Positions 6,584 to 6,597 of a stretch of DNA of 6,597 bases are shown here, piece after piece. Origin of the DNA: Candidatus Poribacteria bacterium. Its GTDB lineage: Bacteria > Poribacteria > WGA-4E > DTYX01. The DNA lies in assembly GCA_012961655.1 (NCBI GenBank), contig DTYX01000737.1, positions 1-6,597 of the forward strand. The letters run 5' to 3'. The translations under genes were made by a program, and so were the position numbers. The notes beneath the pieces were generated by a model that saw only the letters and a program-made list of their open reading frames with translations, did no database searches and had not been told where the DNA came from. Numbering within the stretch: position 1 is the stretch's first letter; every line of letters begins with the position of its first letter.

Positions 6584-6597
6584 TTAGGCGTACCGGA

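Overview
The window looks like bacterial chromosomal DNA of moderate GC from an uncultured, accessory-gene-rich lineage. No rRNA, tRNA or phylogenetic marker is present, so the taxonomy is a guess. Several traits remind me of Candidatus Poribacteria or similar candidate phyla: a secreted LamG-like protein ending in an 'AVQPRGKLAARWGQLK'-type tail, a decayed BlaI/BlaR1 pair, an AGAAACC-bearing palindromic repeat, and a lipoprotein propeller fused to a CIA30/CBM11-like domain. This is recollection, not a database match.

Left part (1-1100), minus strand: a decayed blaI-blaR1 (repressor / M56 sensor-protease) operon. blaR1 (811 down to the window edge) has an in-frame TGA, at least two frame changes and an internal deletion, yet its HELAH zinc motif is still readable. 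Only the last 46 codons of blaI survive. The truncation coincides to the base with a 33-bp inverted repeat (951-983), whose first base completes the stop codon. Beyond the repeat, the probable original control region remains: a BlaI-type pseudopalindrome (995-1010) and a minus-strand promoter (1026-1056).

Middle (1065-4068), plus strand: a full-consensus sigma70 promoter (TTGACA-17-TATAAT) sits back to back with the blaI promoter. It should drive a two-gene unit: a secreted LamG/jelly-roll protein (1213-1959) and, 45 bp later, a fused two-ATPase subunit of a dipeptide/oligopeptide ABC importer (2005-4068). Both ATPase halves look catalytically complete and both carry a four-cysteine C-terminal motif. 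No permease or binding-protein gene is in the window, so the partners must be elsewhere.

Right part (4202-6583), minus strand: a large lipoprotein (4202-6070) with an SH3-like module, seven propeller repeats of the two-component-regulator type, and a CIA30/CBM11-like C-terminal domain. It converges with the ABC gene. Upstream of it on the same strand is a 140-codon open frame (6161-6583) with no usable start codon, probably a broken or misassembled gene.

Overall, the region combines a dead antibiotic-response operon, an envelope/import unit under a strong promoter, and an outward-facing multidomain lipoprotein. I see no CRISPR array, tRNA, complete insertion sequence or clear intrinsic terminator.
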